A stretch of DNA of 23,649 nt from NCBI GenBank assembly GCA_045602925.1, contig JAZSCN010000005.1, positions 1 to 23,649 of the forward strand, written 5' to 3'. Origin of the DNA: UBA7477 sp045602925 (lineage in GTDB: Bacteria > Bacillota > Clostridia > Oscillospirales > Ruminococcaceae). The notes beneath the pieces were generated by a model. The model saw nothing but the letters and a program-made list of their open reading frames with translations, was not told where the DNA came from and searched no databases. A program made the translations under genes and the position numbers. How positions within the stretch are numbered: position 1 is the first letter of the stretch; the number at the start of each line of letters is the position of its first letter. This document shows, one piece after another, positions 22,042-23,649 of this stretch.

Positions 22042-23649
22042 TTATGCTTTTTCCATCTGGGAAACAAGCTTTTCAAAGTCGGCAGTCATATCTGCCTCAT
22101 AAGCCTCAAACATTTCTGGCTTATCGTTTGGTATATCGTACTTAACCTTTATGAGCTTTTCAAACCAGCCTGTTTCGATAATCGTGGCCATTGGTACGCC
22201 CACAGAAAGTGCATTCTTTGACTTTTCAAAGAGTGACAGGATAGCCTTCATCATAAGGTACTGCTTACCGAGTGGCACGTAGGTATCATCCTTATGGTAG
22301 GCGTTTTGCTGAAGGAAGCCGACTCTTATAACTCTGGCGACCTCGATTAAAATCTTCTGGTTATCGGGAAGAACATCCGAGCCCATGAGCTTTACGATTT
22401 CCATAAGATTTGTTTCTTCATGTAGAATATTCGAGATACCCTGTCTTAACGCCATAAAGTCGGGAGCGACATTGTCGTTATAATACTCTGACAAATCATC
22501 GGAATACTCCGAATAACTCATAGTCCAGTTGATAGCAGGGTAATGTCTTGCGTAGGCAAGCGACTTATCGAGTGCCCAGAAGCATCTTACGAATCGCTTT
22601 GTATTCTGTGTAACAGGCTCGGAGAAGTCGGAGCCTTGTGGAGAAACTGCGCCGATAATGGTAACCGAGCCTTCGCTTCCACCCAGAGTATTAACATAGC
22701 CTGCTCTTTCATAGAACTCAGAAAGTCTAGACGGCAGGTATGCAGGGAAGCCTTCCTCGGCAGGCATTTCTTCAAGTCTGCCTGAAATTTCTCTTAAAGC
22801 TTCTGCCCAACGAGAAGTAGAGTCAGCCATAATTGCGATATGGTATCCCATATCTCTATAATACTCGGCTAGTGTAATGCCTGTATAAATTGAAGCTTCT
22901 CTTGCTGCAACAGGCATATTAGAGGTATTGGCGATAAGGACAGTTCTATCGGTAAGAGGTCTGTCTGTCTTAGGGTCGATAAGCTCGGAGAATTCCTCCA
23001 AGACCTGAGTCATTTCGTTACCTCTTTCGCCACAGCCTATATACACGATTATATCTGCGTCACACCACTTTGCAAGCTGGTGCTGAGTCATTGTCTTACC
23101 TGTTCCGAATCCGCCGGGAACAGCTGCTGTTCCTCCCTTTGCGATAGGACAAATGGTATCTATAACTCTCTGACCGGTAACAAGAAGTCTGTTTATTGAA
23201 AGACGTTCTTTTACAGGTCTCGCCTGACGGATAGGCCATTTCTGACAAAGAGTAAGTGAAATAACACTTCCATCATCTGTTTCAAGTTCCGCAACTTTAT
23301 CGTTTATTGTATATTTTCCATTTTCTGCAACCCATATGATTTTTCCTGAAAGATAAGGAGAAATCATACATCTGTGTTCTATCAGAGGAGTTTCGGGACA
23401 AGTAGCATATATATCCCCGCCTTTGACCATATCTCCAACTTTAACCTTCAAGGTTACATCAAATTGTTTTTCTTCATCAAGTGCTGTTACAACAGAACCT
23501 TCGGATATAAAAGCACCACTTGATTCCTGAAGTTTTTTCAGAGGGCGTTCTATTCCATCAAAAATATTTGAAAGTATACCAGGTCCCAATGTAGCACTCA
23601 TAGGAGAGCCCGAACCTACTACCGGTTCGCCCGGTTTAAGACCTGTAAG
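22042..23649 (-). CDS. ntpA: V-type ATP synthase catalytic subunit A (N terminus outside window)
   Basis: 535 residues are visible; the frame runs without a stop to the window edge (LTGLKPGEPVVGSGSP precedes the first in-window Met), so roughly 50-60 N-terminal residues are missing and the ATG at 23599-23601 is internal. The Walker A is GGFGTGKT (23092-23115), followed by TQHQLAKW; GERGNEM, ADSTSRWAEALREISGRL, EMPAEEGFPAYLPSRL and the A-type non-homologous insert upstream of the P-loop confirm the catalytic subunit. It hydrolyses or makes ATP to drive rotation of the stalk. Codon usage in the first ~135 codons visible (23240-23649) is more A-ending (AAA, GAT, ATA) than the rest of the gene. 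Confidence 0.96.
   Translation of the reverse strand, partial: LTGLKPGEPVVGSGSPMSATLGPGILSNIFDGIERPLKKLQESSGAFISEGSVVTALDEEKQFDVTLKVKVGDMVKGGDIYATCPETPLIEHRCMISPYLSGKIIWVAENGKYTINDKVAELETDDGSVISLTLCQKWPIRQARPVKERLSINRLLVTGQRVIDTICPIAKGGTAAVPGGFGTGKTMTQHQLAKWCDADIIVYIGCGERGNEMTQVLEEFSELIDPKTDRPLTDRTVLIANTSNMPVAAREASIYTGITLAEYYRDMGYHIAIMADSTSRWAEALREISGRLEEMPAEEGFPAYLPSRLSEFYERAGYVNTLGGSEGSVTIIGAVSPQGSDFSEPVTQNTKRFVRCFWALDKSLAYARHYPAINWTMSYSEYSDDLSEYYNDNVAPDFMALRQGISNILHEETNLMEIVKLMGSDVLPDNQKILIEVARVIRVGFLQQNAYHKDDTYVPLGKQYLMMKAILSLFEKSKNALSVGVPMATIIETGWFEKLIKVKYDIPNDKPEMFEAYEADMTADFEKLVSQMEKA

Noticed and set aside
23599..23601. ATG as the start of ntpA
   Set aside because: The frame stays open upstream to the window edge and the upstream residues (GLKPGEPVVGSGSP) match the conserved part of subunit A, so the gene is cut by the window rather than starting here.

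Overview
This window looks like a chromosomal piece of a low-to-mid GC anaerobic Clostridia-type bacterium, plausibly a gut Oscillospiraceae/Ruminococcaceae relative. The signs are AGGAGG-type ribosome binding sites, sigma-A promoters, a clostridial 2[4Fe-4S] ferredoxin, an indolepyruvate:ferredoxin oxidoreductase, a V-type ATPase and a cytoplasmic type I pullulanase. Taxonomy is inferred from gene content only. I see no phage, IS element, CRISPR array, rRNA or tRNA.

Layout: (1) 1-143, 5' end of thioredoxin (minus) with an extended -10 promoter and a perfect operator-like dyad; 144-763 is a 620-bp gene-free stretch with two terminators and a set of strong inverted repeats. (2) 764-6368, a minus-strand operon from one promoter: MBL/beta-CASP ribonuclease-like protein, uridine-kinase-like P-loop kinase, MraY-type transferase, pullulanase. 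(3) 6628-6798, a ferredoxin gene with its own promoter and terminator. (4) 6908-11574, a minus-strand operon iorA-iorB-(degenerate HD protein)-paaK-(ACT protein) for ferredoxin-linked aryl-pyruvate oxidation to aryl-CoA; the adjacent ferredoxin is a candidate electron acceptor. (5) recG (minus) diverges from a sodium:solute symporter (plus), with a 95-bp perfect cloverleaf inverted-repeat element between them. (6) A Na/Pi cotransporter-PhoU protein (plus). (7) A secreted beta-helix-like protein followed by an overlooked 40-residue peptide gene (minus). (8) The V-type ATPase genes ntpA-ntpB-ntpD (minus; ntpA cut by the window end), with a 566-bp insertion between ntpB and ntpD. The insertion is a ~260-bp tandem duplication carrying 15-bp repeats that encode proline-rich pentapeptides on the plus strand.

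Most of the window is ordinary core metabolism and transport. The parts worth a second look are the repeat insertion in the V-ATPase operon, the cloverleaf element, the HD pseudoenzyme in the aryl-pyruvate operon, the 40-aa peptide gene and the structured gene-free region at 447-735.
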